DNA from: Spirochaetales bacterium
GTDB taxonomy: Bacteria; Spirochaetota; Spirochaetia; JC444; Marispirochaetaceae
Length of the DNA stretch: 64,000 nucleotides
Assembly (NCBI GenBank): GCA_016935695.1
Contig: JAFGQL010000011.1
Coordinates: 1 to 64,000, forward strand
Direction: 5' to 3'
Of this stretch, positions 27,388-36,629 are shown piece by piece. Every line of letters starts with the position of its first letter. The stretch's first letter is position 1. The notes below the pieces were generated by a model. That model searched no databases, was not told the DNA's origin, and saw nothing but the letters and a program-made list of their open reading frames with translations. The position numbers and the translations under genes are program-made.

Positions 27388-30300
27388 GAACAGCCTCCTT
27401 CTGTTGTTCCTGTGCCGCAGCTGCAAGCAGCACCTGTTTGTAATCTCTGGGCATAACTTTCACAAATTCACTCCGACGTTCCTTCCATGTTTTCAACACG
27501 TAGGAGGCAACAACCGAGCCGGTATGCTGCTTATGAAGCTGTATCAGTTCCTTTATTTCCTTCTCATCCTCGGGTAGTACTTCCTCCAAATCCACCAGGT
27601 CATAATTGCATTTCTCGTCAATCTCCCTTTTCGGGTCCCAGAGATAGGCAATTCCTCCGCTCATCCCCGCCGCGAAGTTACGCCCGGTCTGTCCAAGAAT
27701 AACCACCCTGCCGCCGGTCATGTATTCACATCCGTGATCACCTACCCCTTCAATCACAACCTTCGCCCCGGAGTTTCGCACACAAAACCGTTCAGCCCCC
27801 CGTCCCTCAATGAAGGCATATCCGCTGGTTGCGCCATAGAAGGCAACGTTTCCAATAATAATATTTTCCTCGGCGGCAAAGGGAACATTCTTCGGCGGAT
27901 AGACAATTACCGTTCCTCCTGAAAGACCTTTGCCCACATAATCATTTGCATCCCCTTCCAGTTCGAGAGTTACGCCTTTTGATAGAAACGCTCCAAAACT
28001 CTGCCCTGCCGATCCGCCGAATTTCAGATGAATAGTGTCGTCTTGCAGCCCCTGTTGACCATGAACCTTGGCGATTTCATGACTGAGCATAGTCCCGACT
28101 GCACGGTCAGTGTTTTTCACCGGCAAGTCAAAGCGGACAGGAATGCCCTTGTCAATCGCATCGCGGCAGTCCCGGATAAGGGACTTGTCAAGAACCACAT
28201 CAAGATTATGGTCCTGGCCTATGCAGCAGAATACCTGTGTGTCCTTTGCGGGTTTCAGCGCAGGAGTAAGGAGTCCGGAAAGATCGATACCTCCGGATTT
28301 CCAGTTGCGTACATCGGGATCAGGCTCCAGGATATCCACCCGCCCGATCATTTCATTGTAGGTTCTGAAACCCAGCTGAGCCATGAGTTCGCGGACACCT
28401 TCGGCAAGCATGGTGAAGAAATTCACTACATCCTCGGGTTTGCCTTTGAATTTGGCCCGCAGCCGTTCATCCTGGGTGGCAATGCCGACCGGACAGGTAT
28501 TCAACTGGCATTTTCTCATCATTATGCACCCCATGGTGATGAGTGCGGAAGTTGAGAAACCGCATTCCTCGGCGCCAAGAAGGGCCGAGATGACAACATC
28601 CCTCGGTGTCTTTATCTGACCGTCGGTCTGCAGAACAACCCTGCTGCGTAAATCGTTCAGCACCAGGGTTTGATGGGTTTCGGCTACACCCAGTTCCCAG
28701 GGCAGCCCCGCGTTCTTTATCCCCGTATACGGAGAAGCGCCGGTACCGCCGTCATGACCCGACACCAGAATATGGTCCGCATGGCCTTTGGCAACACCCG
28801 CGGCTATGGTACCGACACCGACCTCGGAAACAAGTTTTACACTGATCCGGGCCCTGGGGTTTGCATTTTTCAGGTCAAAAATTAATTGAGCAAGGTCTTC
28901 TATGGAGTAAATATCATGGTGAGGAGGCGGGCTTATGAGCCCTACACCGGGTGTTGAATAACGGGTTTTTGCTATTTGCGGAAATACCTTGTGCCCCGGC
29001 AGCTCGCCCCCTTCTCCGGGTTTTGCCCCTTGTGCCATTTTGATCTGTATTTCATCGGAATTAGTCAGGTACTCTATGGTCACTCCGAACCGGCCCGAGG
29101 CCACCTGTTTGATTGCCGAACGCTTGCTGTCGCCATTGGGAAGAGGCTTGAATCTGGAAGGATCCTCGCCGCCCTCTCCGGTATTGGATTTCCCACCCAG
29201 ACGATTCATGGCAACAGCCAGCGTCTCGTGGGCCTCTAATGAAATAGAGCCATAACTCATCGCACCGGTAACAAAACGCCGGGTGATTTCAGACACAGGT
29301 TCCACCTCGTCCAGAGGAACAGGAGTTCCCTGTTTAAAGCACAACAACCCCCTTAGGGTCGCCTGGTTTTTGGACCGCTGGTCCTGAATGTCACAAAAGC
29401 GCTTAAAGGCTTGCCTGTCGTTTTGCCGGGCTGCGACCTGGAGGTTGGCGATCGATTCCGGGTCCCACATGTGTTTCTCTCCCGACCGCCGGTACTGATA
29501 TTCACCGTTGTTGACGATTTCTCCGCCGATTGGCCGGTTGGTTTTCGCGTAGGCGTAAGTATGGCGCATAAGGCCTTCCCTGGCCAGAACCGAGAAATCC
29601 GCTCCTCCTATTCGAGACGGTGTGCCGGCGAAACACCGGTCCACAACCGCGGTTCCCAACCCTATTGCCTCGAAAATCTGGGCGCCCTTATACGAGTCTA
29701 TGGTAGAAATGCCCATTTTACCGAACACTTTGCGCATGCCATAAGCCACCGCGGTCTTATACCGTTTGACTATTGCCTCGTCGCTGATCTCGCTGCTGAT
29801 GATATCGGCCCGATGAAGCTTCCACATGGCTTCAAAAGCAAGGTATGGATTGATGGCATCAGCGCCGTAACCGGTAAGCATGCAGTAATGATGAACCTCT
29901 CTGGGCTCGCCGGACTCAACGAGAATCCCTACCTGAGTCCGTTTTTCCTGCCGAACCAGATAATGATGAACAGCCCCGCAGGCCATAAGGGCGGACACCG
30001 GCACATGACTGCGGTCGGCCTGTCGGTCTGAAAGCACGATAAGAGAATAACCTTCGTCTATAGCTTCTAATGCCTCGCGTCCCAGCCGTTCAAGGGTTTC
30101 CTCAAGGCCGTCGTCTCCCATGGAAACGGGATAGCAAATATCCAGAACCCTGGTCTTCCACCCTTTATGGTCCATCCGCTTTATGGCGGACATTTCTTCA
30201 TTAGTCAGGATAGGCATAGGTACATGCAGCCTGTGACAATGGTGCTTGTTTACTTCCAGCAAATTGCCTTCGGGTCCGATAAATGACTCAAGAGACATGA

Positions 30301-31921
30301 TGATCTTTTCCCTGATGCTGTCGATGGGCGGATTGGTAACCTGGGCAAAAAGCTGCTTGAAATAGTCATACATGAGTTTGGGCCGCTCGGAGAGAACAGC
30401 AAGAGGCGTATCATTCCCCATTGAACCCAATGGTTCTTTTGAAGCGTCTACCATCGGCTTCAGAATGATATTCAGATGCTCAATGGAATACCCGAACAGA
30501 AGAAGCCGCTCATCCAGGCTTTCCGGAAAAAAACCATGGGGCTCCTGCTTGGGATCCAGATCCTCAATCTCCATACGGTAATTGTTCAGCCAGGTACGGT
30601 ACGGGTGCTGTGATGCAATTTTTTCTTTCAGCTCCTCATCACCGACAATGCGCCCTTCCTGAAAATCAACCAAAAACATCTTTCCCGGTTCAAGCCGGCC
30701 GGTTACCACCACGTTTTGCGGGGGAACGGACAGCACTCCCACCTCGCTTGCCATGATGACCCTGTCGTCGTCAGTCACATAATAACGGCTCGGCCGTAAA
30801 CCGTTTCGGTCGAGGACTGCACCGATGACGGTGCCGTCAGTAAAGGAAATGGACGCAGGACCGTCCCATGGATCCATTTTGCATGAGTTGAATTCATAAA
30901 AGGCCTTTTTGGTGTCACTCATGGTATTGTGGTTCTGCCAGGCCTCGGGAACCATCATCATGACCGATTCCGGCATGGAGCGTCCCGCCAGATACAAAAG
31001 TTCAAGGGTATTATCAAAGGCTCCGGAATCGGAAAGATCGGGTTCGATCACCGGAAACACTTTTTCCAGATCGCTGCCCAACAGTTCGCTCTCAAGCTTT
31101 CCCTGCCGGGAGAGCATTTTGTTCACATTTCCCCGAAGGGTATTTATTTCACCATTATGGCTCATAAAACGCAGAGGCTGGGCCCTGTCCCAGCTTGGAA
31201 AGGTGTTGGTGGAAAACCGGGAATGGACCATTGCCAAATGACTTTTATAATCCGGATCGGATAAATCTTTGAAATAGGGAACCAGCTGTTCCGGCATGAG
31301 CATGCCTTTGTACACCATTATTTTGGTAGACAGGGAACATATATAAAAGAAGGAATCGGGATCGTGCTCACTGTTTCGCAGCACATGGGTTGCGTATTTC
31401 CGGATGATATACAACTTCCGGTCAAATTCCTCTGAATCAAGAGCCGGATCGGCCCGAATGAAGACCTGCTCCATAACAGGCTCGGAAACCTTAGCCGTTG
31501 GCCCTATCATTGAGTTATCTCTGGGAACAGGACGCCAGCCAAGGAGCCCCTGCCCCTGTTCTTCAATGATAGCAGCAAAGGCCTTTTTACAGGCTGATCG
31601 TCGGTTTTTTTCCTGAGGAAGAAACACAATGCCCGCAGCATATCTTCCCCGTTCAGGCAGGCTTTTTCCTATGGTTTTTTCCGCGCTTTTTTCGAGCAGT
31701 TCATAAGGCATGGCAGTAAGGATACCCGCGCCGTCCCCGGTGTTTTTCTCACTGCCGACCGCGCCGCGGTGAGTCATATTTATGAGAATATGCTTCGCAT
31801 CTTGAATAATTTGATTACTCCGGCTCCCCTTTAGATGGGCGACGAACCCTACACCGCAGTTTTCCTTTTCAAACTGAGGATCGTAAAGTCCAGTCTTACC
31901 CGGCCGTTTCTTGAACGCCAT
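27380..31921 (-). CDS. gltB: Glutamate synthase large subunit GltB
   Basis: A 1513-residue GOGAT large subunit. The short propeptide ends at Cys22 (ENCGVGF), the N-terminal glutaminase nucleophile after cleavage. A central domain, an FMN-binding synthase domain ([35 protein letters not shown]), the 3Fe-4S cysteines [15 protein letters not shown] and a C-terminal GXGXG beta-helix follow. The start is the ATG at 31921 with GGGAGG; three in-frame ATGs at 31942-31934 precede it. Converts glutamine + 2-oxoglutarate to glutamate. A sigma-54 promoter lies 50 bases upstream. Confidence 0.97.
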   Translation of the reverse strand: MAFKKRPGKTGLYDPQFEKENCGVGFVAHLKGSRSNQIIQDAKHILINMTHRGAVGSEKNTGDGAGILTAMPYELLEKSAEKTIGKSLPERGRYAAGIVFLPQEKNRRSACKKAFAAIIEEQGQGLLGWRPVPRDNSMIGPTAKVSEPVMEQVFIRADPALDSEEFDRKLYIIRKYATHVLRNSEHDPDSFFYICSLSTKIMVYKGMLMPEQLVPYFKDLSDPDYKSHLAMVHSRFSTNTFPSWDRAQPLRFMSHNGEINTLRGNVNKMLSRQGKLESELLGSDLEKVFPVIEPDLSDSGAFDNTLELLYLAGRSMPESVMMMVPEAWQNHNTMSDTKKAFYEFNSCKMDPWDGPASISFTDGTVIGAVLDRNGLRPSRYYVTDDDRVIMASEVGVLSVPPQNVVVTGRLEPGKMFLVDFQEGRIVGDEELKEKIASQHPYRTWLNNYRMEIEDLDPKQEPHGFFPESLDERLLLFGYSIEHLNIILKPMVDASKEPLGSMGNDTPLAVLSERPKLMYDYFKQLFAQVTNPPIDSIREKIIMSLESFIGPEGNLLEVNKHHCHRLHVPMPILTNEEMSAIKRMDHKGWKTRVLDICYPVSMGDDGLEETLERLGREALEAIDEGYSLIVLSDRQADRSHVPVSALMACGAVHHYLVRQEKRTQVGILVESGEPREVHHYCMLTGYGADAINPYLAFEAMWKLHRADIISSEISDEAIVKRYKTAVAYGMRKVFGKMGISTIDSYKGAQIFEAIGLGTAVVDRCFAGTPSRIGGADFSVLAREGLMRHTYAYAKTNRPIGGEIVNNGEYQYRRSGEKHMWDPESIANLQVAARQNDRQAFKRFCDIQDQRSKNQATLRGLLCFKQGTPVPLDEVEPVSEITRRFVTGAMSYGSISLEAHETLAVAMNRLGGKSNTGEGGEDPSRFKPLPNGDSKRSAIKQVASGRFGVTIEYLTNSDEIQIKMAQGAKPGEGGELPGHKVFPQIAKTRYSTPGVGLISPPPHHDIYSIEDLAQLIFDLKNANPRARISVKLVSEVGVGTIAAGVAKGHADHILVSGHDGGTGASPYTGIKNAGLPWELGVAETHQTLVLNDLRSRVVLQTDGQIKTPRDVVISALLGAEECGFSTSALITMGCIMMRKCQLNTCPVGIATQDERLRAKFKGKPEDVVNFFTMLAEGVRELMAQLGFRTYNEMIGRVDILEPDPDVRNWKSGGIDLSGLLTPALKPAKDTQVFCCIGQDHNLDVVLDKSLIRDCRDAIDKGIPVRFDLPVKNTDRAVGTMLSHEIAKVHGQQGLQDDTIHLKFGGSAGQSFGAFLSKGVTLELEGDANDYVGKGLSGGTVIVYPPKNVPFAAEENIIIGNVAFYGATSGYAFIEGRGAERFCVRNSGAKVVIEGVGDHGCEYMTGGRVVILGQTGRNFAAGMSGGIAYLWDPKREIDEKCNYDLVDLEEVLPEDEKEIKELIQLHKQHTGSVVASYVLKTWKERRSEFVKVMPRDYKQVLLAAAAQEQQKEAVHG

Positions 31922-31970
31922 ATATCTTCCTCCCATCATCATGTTTCAACCACTGTTGGATTTATAATGT

Positions 31971-31987
31971 TGCAATTATCGTGCCAA
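31971..31987 (-). promoter_or_regulatory. Sigma-54 (RpoN) promoter of gltB-gltD
   Basis: The minus strand reads TTGGCACG-ATAA-TTGCA, a full match to the -24/-12 consensus YTGGCACGN4TTGCW with GG and GC ten bases apart. The predicted start site is near 31960, giving a leader of about 39 bases with a good ribosome-binding site. Implies nitrogen-responsive control by an NtrC-type activator, which I infer and cannot see here. Confidence 0.8.
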
Positions 31988-31998
31988 TTTACTTTATC

Positions 31999-32012
31999 GT
32001 ATATTTATACAT
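31999..32012. promoter_or_regulatory. Candidate operator at gltB, identical to a carA-upstream 14-mer
   Basis: The minus strand has ATGTATAAATATAC, a near-palindrome with arms GTATA/TATAC, about 40-50 bases upstream of the predicted sigma-54 start site. The same 14 bases occur before carA at 41061-41074. The symmetry resembles an ArgR (ARG) box. Confidence 0.45.
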
Positions 32013-32121
32013 AAAGAATGGTTTCGTATACACACAAGGAAATCTGACGGTAGAACTAGTAGACATATTACTTATTACATAATATACACTTATGAAACAC
32101 AAAGCAATCAAAACCGCATGG

Positions 32122-32133
32122 GTGTCATGACAC
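32122..32133. promoter_or_regulatory. Perfect 12-base palindrome GTGTCATGACAC
   Basis: It is centred about 167 bases upstream of the predicted gltB sigma-54 start, in the roughly 270-base AT-rich stretch before gltB. Its distance suits an enhancer-binding site, but it does not match the NtrC consensus. Apart from this palindrome, the 14-mer and the promoter I see nothing else in 31922-32194. Confidence 0.35.
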
Positions 32134-32194
32134 ATTTTTATACAATATCAATCCCAATGAACCGTTAGTTCTGGAAAATGCAGTTTTCTGACAT

Positions 32195-32962
32195 TTATGT
32201 TGGTTTCCGGGACATTTTAGCTACAAAATGGTAGGTTTTTCGGTTCTGATACATACCAAGGGACAGCATCAGGGTAAAGGATTCCGGGCCCTCCCGCCTG
32301 TATGACCCATATTGAGGTGAACAGGCAGTGCAATCCTCATCAGTAAAGACAGTTGTGATTCCGGCTTCAGCCAATATATGCCTATTCACTTCTTTCAGAT
32401 CAAGGAACCACTGCCCGTTCACGGATACAGCGGCTTTCGGCCCGAAATCCTCACTGAACGTACAGGCCCGCTTTTCATCCACATTGTAACAACAACGGCC
32501 GATCCCCGGCCCTATAAAAGCAAAGAATTCCCGGGCGGGACAGCCCGACGCATCCCTAAGCAGCTTTAGGCCTTTTACAACAATGCCCGTGCCTTTCCAG
32601 CCCGAGTGGAAAGCGCCAAAACATTTCTGTACGGGATGAAAAATAAACACCGGCAGACAATCTGCCGAGGTAATACCAAGAACGTGGCCGCCTTCACGAT
32701 CGACCACACCGTCAGCCTCGGCGCCATCATGCCACATAGAGGCACTGATCACCTTACGTGAATGGATCTGACGCAGGCTTATCACCGCCGCCGCGTCTAT
32801 ACCAGCCGCGCGGTAGAATTCAGACCGGGAAGGCTCGGCAACCGACCTTCCCATGTTGCCAGCCTTCACATTGGACATATACACGGTAAAATCAGTATCC
32901 GGGAAACAGTAGCGTGAATACAGGTCGGCGGATTTTTTTTCAAAGAAATTTCTTTGTCCCAT
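32195..32962 (-). CDS. pgeF: Multicopper-fold purine nucleoside phosphorylase/laccase-domain protein (YfiH/PgeF family)
   Basis: A 255-residue member of the Cys/His-dependent YfiH family, with family segments LRQIHSRKVI, ITSADCLPVFIF, CFGAFHSGWKGTG and GPGIGRCCYNVDE. Members edit peptidoglycan precursors (PgeF) or act as purine nucleosidases; which applies here cannot be decided. The ATG overlaps the stop of the upstream gene by one base. Confidence 0.85.
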   Translation of the reverse strand: MGQRNFFEKKSADLYSRYCFPDTDFTVYMSNVKAGNMGRSVAEPSRSEFYRAAGIDAAAVISLRQIHSRKVISASMWHDGAEADGVVDREGGHVLGITSADCLPVFIFHPVQKCFGAFHSGWKGTGIVVKGLKLLRDASGCPAREFFAFIGPGIGRCCYNVDEKRACTFSEDFGPKAAVSVNGQWFLDLKEVNRHILAEAGITTVFTDEDCTACSPQYGSYRREGPESFTLMLSLGMYQNRKTYHFVAKMSRKPT

Positions 32963-34653
32963 TATCTACCATTCGCGTCTTTTTCTTCAATGTTTTTAAG
33001 ATCATGAAACACACCGATGAAATTCGTCAAATCATCCAGGAGCGCCTTCAAACGGCGGATAAACTGCTGGTTTTCTTTACCGCCTATATAGCCCAGATTG
33101 GAAAGAGTGTCAAAACGCCCACCCTTTTCTCCAAACAAAATGCCATTCAGCACATTTATAAGCAGATGAAAATATGTGGCAGCATCTGTAAGCACCTTGG
33201 CGACGTCCCTGTCAAACCTTCCCAGTACCGATTTTTTTTTGCGTACGGCAAGGGCCTGGGGGATCGGTTCGCGGTCAATCTTTTCAATTTCTGCTCCGTA
33301 ACGGCCGTCTGATCTGAGCATAAGAAAAAGGTTCTGAATCTGTGCCTCCAATGCGCTGCACCCGCTGAACCCTTCAGAGAAATCCTGGGAATTCTGCTCC
33401 TTGTAAAACTCACCGTCTATGAGTATGCGCTTAAGTTGATTATGCATGGAAAGCTGATATTCCCTTTTCAGAAACTCAAGTAAAAAGGCCAGGGTTTTTT
33501 CATAGGCCACAGGTGAACCGAAGGCGGTTTTTGAATAGTAAGGGACCGAAACCACGGAACTCTGATGAATGAGATGAGCTGCTTTGGCCAAAACTTCTTT
33601 TTTCATAAGGCGAAGGAGATACTGCTTCAGGTTCTTTTCCAGCCGGGCCATCCAGAACTGCCGGTATAAAGAAAACCAGTCTTCTCCCGAGGTAATATTT
33701 CTCGGAAAGAAATTCAGGTCATCGGCAATAAGCGCATATATTTTTATAAGAGGAACCTCGGTATTGAAGCTTCGCAGAAAGCCCATCGCTTCCCTGGTCT
33801 TTTCTATCCAGCCCTTCAGATCTGATTCCAGAGGATATTGTTCGTCCTCCATATCCTTAACATGGGCAAAAAGAAACAGCCCCTCAAGGAGCACGACCCT
33901 CGGTCTGTGTTCAAGGCTGAAAATAATATTTATCACATCAAGGAGAACCGGTTGAATAGTCTCAAAGGAGGCGCCTCCGTCCCTGCCTTTTTCTTTCAGC
34001 AGCAAAATACGTTCATAAGGATACAGGGCAAACTCTCTGAGCGCCGACACCACCCTGGCGTGGTAATACATATTCTGTCGGTCAACCGGATCCATTTCTT
34101 CCAGAATCATTTCCAGCGTGTTTTCTATTTCCTGGCGTAGTATGCCCTCTTCCATGGTATTCCTGCGGACGGAGGCCCGTCCGGGATCACATTCAGCGAG
34201 GATACGCTGGGAAAGGGCCGGGGCCTCGATATCTGCCAGAAATGCGTAAAAATCGCCTCTTCCTTTTTGGATCAGCTCCTTGAAAGGCATAATGAACACA
34301 GAGGCCCTGCTTTGAAGTTCTTCTACTTTCCTGAAAAAACCGGGAAGTACTTTCTTGTTTTTATAGTCGATCATGCCCGGTACCGCATCTTCTATCTCCC
34401 GGGCGAAACGTTTGCACACCAGTTCTTCCACAAGAATAAGACGATCTCTGGAGAAAAAAAGCATCTTTATGAAGATAAGGAATTTCTCAAAAACCGAAAG
34501 GTGACTATATATCCGCTCCAGGTTCGGCTGCTCATAATTACGTTCATGAAGGGGCTCAGCGGAATCAACATAGGAGCTCCGGATTTTATCAAGAAGGTCG
34601 ATACGCTCCTCTTTGGATAAGCGGGCGGCAAGATCATCAAAGGTCTGTCCCAT
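32962..34653 (-). CDS. Large helical protein of unknown function
   Basis: A cytoplasmic protein of about 563 residues, almost entirely alpha-helical, with no signal peptide and no motif I can assign. One hydrophobic helix (SVFEKFLIFIKMLFF) near residue 60 could bind membrane. I suspect a spirochaete-specific DUF but cannot name it firmly. I place the start at the ATG at 34653 because a TTGACC-18-TACAAT promoter ends 7 bases before it; the frame continues to an ATG at 34680 that would lie inside that promoter. Operon with pgeF. Confidence 0.75.
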   Translation of the reverse strand: MGQTFDDLAARLSKEERIDLLDKIRSSYVDSAEPLHERNYEQPNLERIYSHLSVFEKFLIFIKMLFFSRDRLILVEELVCKRFAREIEDAVPGMIDYKNKKVLPGFFRKVEELQSRASVFIMPFKELIQKGRGDFYAFLADIEAPALSQRILAECDPGRASVRRNTMEEGILRQEIENTLEMILEEMDPVDRQNMYYHARVVSALREFALYPYERILLLKEKGRDGGASFETIQPVLLDVINIIFSLEHRPRVVLLEGLFLFAHVKDMEDEQYPLESDLKGWIEKTREAMGFLRSFNTEVPLIKIYALIADDLNFFPRNITSGEDWFSLYRQFWMARLEKNLKQYLLRLMKKEVLAKAAHLIHQSSVVSVPYYSKTAFGSPVAYEKTLAFLLEFLKREYQLSMHNQLKRILIDGEFYKEQNSQDFSEGFSGCSALEAQIQNLFLMLRSDGRYGAEIEKIDREPIPQALAVRKKKSVLGRFDRDVAKVLTDAATYFHLLINVLNGILFGEKGGRFDTLSNLGYIGGKENQQFIRRLKALLDDLTNFIGVFHDLKNIEEKDANGR

Positions 34654-34660
34654 AGCCTCT

Positions 34661-34690
34661 ATTGTAGAGTCACTTCTCATGCAGGGTCAA
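34661..34690 (-). promoter_or_regulatory. Promoter of the unknown gene-pgeF operon, predicted leaderless
   Basis: On the minus strand TTGACC (34685-34690), an 18-base spacer and TACAAT (34661-34666), 7 bases before the ATG at 34653. No Shine-Dalgarno sequence is present. Divergent from the cimA promoter. Confidence 0.6.
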
Positions 34691-34766
34691 GAATTATCGT
34701 GAGCACATCCCTTTTCTTGAGTACCCTTCGGGCTTTCTCCCCGCTCGTCTTTTAAACTAAAAACAG

Positions 34767-34795
34767 TTGACATCGGAACGCAAATCGGACATATT
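34767..34795 (+). promoter_or_regulatory. cimA leader promoter
   Basis: TTGACA (34767-34772), a 17-base spacer and CATATT (34790-34795). The start site is predicted near 34802-34804, which coincides with the ATG of the isoleucine-rich leader peptide. Confidence 0.65.
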
Positions 34796-34803
34796 TTACT
34801 CAA

Positions 34804-34878
34804 ATGAATTGTATGAATGCAATTTCAATGATTATTCTTCCCATTATTATACCCGCTATAAAGAGGTCGGAAGGATAA
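34804..34878 (+). CDS. Isoleucine-rich leader peptide of the cimA attenuator (24 codons)
   Basis: The frame ATG (34804) to TAA (34876-34878) encodes 24 residues, of which seven are Ile (positions 7, 10, 11, 14-16 and 19; five ATT, two ATA), including three in a row (residues 14-16). No Val and one Leu are present. It begins at the predicted transcription start and is followed 19 bases later by an intrinsic terminator, then by cimA. Internal ATGs at codons 4 and 9 are alternative starts. This is the classical layout of amino-acid-specific transcription attenuation. Confidence 0.7.
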   Translation: MNCMNAISMIILPIIIPAIKRSEG

Positions 34879-34897
34879 CAGTGTCGCCATAGAGCAG

Positions 34898-34931
34898 ACC
34901 GCTCATCCTTCTGGATGAGCGGTTTTTTTTT
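34898..34931 (+). terminator. Attenuator terminator before cimA
   Basis: ACCGCTCATCC, loop TTCT, GGATGAGCGGT form a perfect 11-bp stem followed directly by eight further T residues. It lies between the leader peptide and cimA, so read-through must be regulated or partial. Confidence 0.85.
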
Positions 34932-34974
34932 GGCAGAAAGAGGAATCTGGACATCACATGAAAAAGGACAGGAT

Positions 34975-36555
34975 ATGAACGCTACAAAAATTGAAATCTA
35001 CGACACTACACTTCGAGACGGGATGCAAGGCATAGAGATCAATTTCACTCTCAAGGACAAACTGGAAATAACCCACAAGCTGGATGATATGGGTATTGAT
35101 TACATAGAAGGCGGCTTTCCGCTGGCAAATGATAAGGAAGAAGCTTTTTTTAACCAGATGAAAAAAGAAACCCTCAGCCATGCAAAACTTGTCGCTTTCG
35201 GATCCACCAGAAAACCCGGCGGGAAAGCACAACAGGATGCCCATATTCAGGCACTGCTGAATGCAGAAACCCAGGCAGTGATCGTGGTCGGAAAAACCTG
35301 GCTTGAGCATGTAGAAAAGGTCCTGGGGACACATCCAGAGGAAAACCTTGAAATGATTCATGACTCAATATCATATCTCAGCGCTGAAGGGCGGGAAGTA
35401 CTTTTTGATCTTGAACACTTTTTTGACGGATTTAAGGATAATACCGATTACGCGCTCAAGGTGCTGCAGACCGCCACAGATGCCGGCGCCAAAACCCTTG
35501 TTCTCTGCGACACCAACGGCGGAACCCTCCCCAATGAAGTTACCACTATAGTAGGAAGCCTCAGCGGCAGGGGACTCGCATCAATCGGCGTTCATTTCCA
35601 CAATGACTGCGGTGTCGCCGTAGCCAATTCCCTCCTGGGTATTTATTCCGGGGCCCTGCAGGTCCAAGGAACCATCAATGGGTGGGGAGAACGCTGCGGC
35701 AACGCAAATCTCTGCGCCATAATCCCGAACATCTGCCTGAAAACAAAAGAGTATACAGCCAATGTCGCGGCCAACCTGTCTCAGCTCACCGCCCTTTCCC
35801 GTTTTGTCGCCGAGAAGGCGAATATCATTCCGGAAAAACGGCAACCCTATGTGGGAGAAGCAGCCTTCAGTCATAAAGCCGGACAGCATGCCGATGTCAT
35901 CGCGAAAGCCCCTCAACTGATGGAGCATATTTCCGGAAGCCTGGTCGGCAACACCCGTCGCATTCTGCTTTCAGAACTGGCCGGAAAATCGACAATTGTG
36001 GAAAAGTTGGAAAAATACGGTACTTTCGATAAAAAAAGCACTCAGGTTGATCAGCTGATCTCCCTGCTGAAAGAGAAGGAAAACGCTGGGTATGAATATG
36101 AAGCAGCGGAAGCGTCCTTTGATTTGTTGATAAGGAAAATTCTCGGTAAATACGTTCCGCTCGTCGAATTGAATAATTACCATTTAGAATCGTTCAAAAC
36201 CGGCAACACCCTGTCCAAGACAGTTGGGCGGCTGTTTCTTACTACATCCGACAATCAGGTGATGGGAGCCGGTGTGGGAGTCGGTCCGGTTGAAACCCTC
36301 GACCAGGCATTAAGGGATGCCGTTAAACCTTTTCACCCGTTTATTGATTCCATAAGCCTCATCGATTACAAGGTACGTGTCCTTAATCCGGAAGAAGCAG
36401 CGGCTTCTAAAGTGCGGGTTTTTATAACCAGTACCGACCATCAATCCAATTCCTGGGACACCGTCGGTGTAAGCGAAAACATTGTTGAAGCATCCTGGGA
36501 AGCAATTGTTGAAAGTTTTGAATATTATTACAACAATTTTGTGATTCCTCAGTAA
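34975..36555 (+). CDS. cimA: (R)-citramalate synthase CimA
   Basis: A 526-residue DRE-TIM acyltransferase of the CimA/LeuA family. It has the N-terminal DTTLRDGMQ metal/substrate motif, the EHFFDGFKDN and CDTNGGTLP segments typical of the Geobacter-type CimA, the HFHNDCG metal ligands and a C-terminal regulatory domain (about 400-520) for isoleucine feedback. It condenses pyruvate with acetyl-CoA, the entry to isoleucine without threonine. The start is the ATG at 34975 (AAGGACAGG upstream). An Ile-rich leader precedes it and supports the assignment. It is monocistronic. Confidence 0.93.
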   Translation: MNATKIEIYDTTLRDGMQGIEINFTLKDKLEITHKLDDMGIDYIEGGFPLANDKEEAFFNQMKKETLSHAKLVAFGSTRKPGGKAQQDAHIQALLNAETQAVIVVGKTWLEHVEKVLGTHPEENLEMIHDSISYLSAEGREVLFDLEHFFDGFKDNTDYALKVLQTATDAGAKTLVLCDTNGGTLPNEVTTIVGSLSGRGLASIGVHFHNDCGVAVANSLLGIYSGALQVQGTINGWGERCGNANLCAIIPNICLKTKEYTANVAANLSQLTALSRFVAEKANIIPEKRQPYVGEAAFSHKAGQHADVIAKAPQLMEHISGSLVGNTRRILLSELAGKSTIVEKLEKYGTFDKKSTQVDQLISLLKEKENAGYEYEAAEASFDLLIRKILGKYVPLVELNNYHLESFKTGNTLSKTVGRLFLTTSDNQVMGAGVGVGPVETLDQALRDAVKPFHPFIDSISLIDYKVRVLNPEEAAASKVRVFITSTDHQSNSWDTVGVSENIVEASWEAIVESFEYYYNNFVIPQ

Positions 36556-36560
36556 TAGAC

Positions 36561-36592
36561 AAAAGCCTCCCGAAACCGGGAGGCTTTTTTTT
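36561..36592 (+). terminator. Intrinsic terminator after cimA
   Basis: A perfect 12-bp stem, AAAAGCCTCCCG / CGGGAGGCTTTT, loop AAAC, followed by further T residues. It begins 5 bases after the cimA stop. The minus-strand T-run is only four bases, so it may weakly also stop carB transcripts. Confidence 0.9.
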
Positions 36593-36629
36593 GCATTCTG
36601 AAACCTATAACACTTTTTATGCAGCTTTA

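Noticed and set aside
34898-34931. T-box riboswitch before cimA
   Set aside because: The leader is only about 170 bases and lacks the T-box sequence (AGGGTGGNACCGCG) and a specifier loop. A leader-peptide attenuator explains the Ile codons better.
34915-34974. Twenty-codon N-terminal extension of CimA starting at 34915
   Set aside because: It would begin inside the terminator hairpin and lacks a ribosome-binding site. The ATG at 34975 has one and gives the family N-terminus.
36561-36592. Fully bidirectional terminator for cimA and carB
   Set aside because: The stem is symmetric, but the minus-strand T-run is only four bases, so I report it as a plus-strand terminator.
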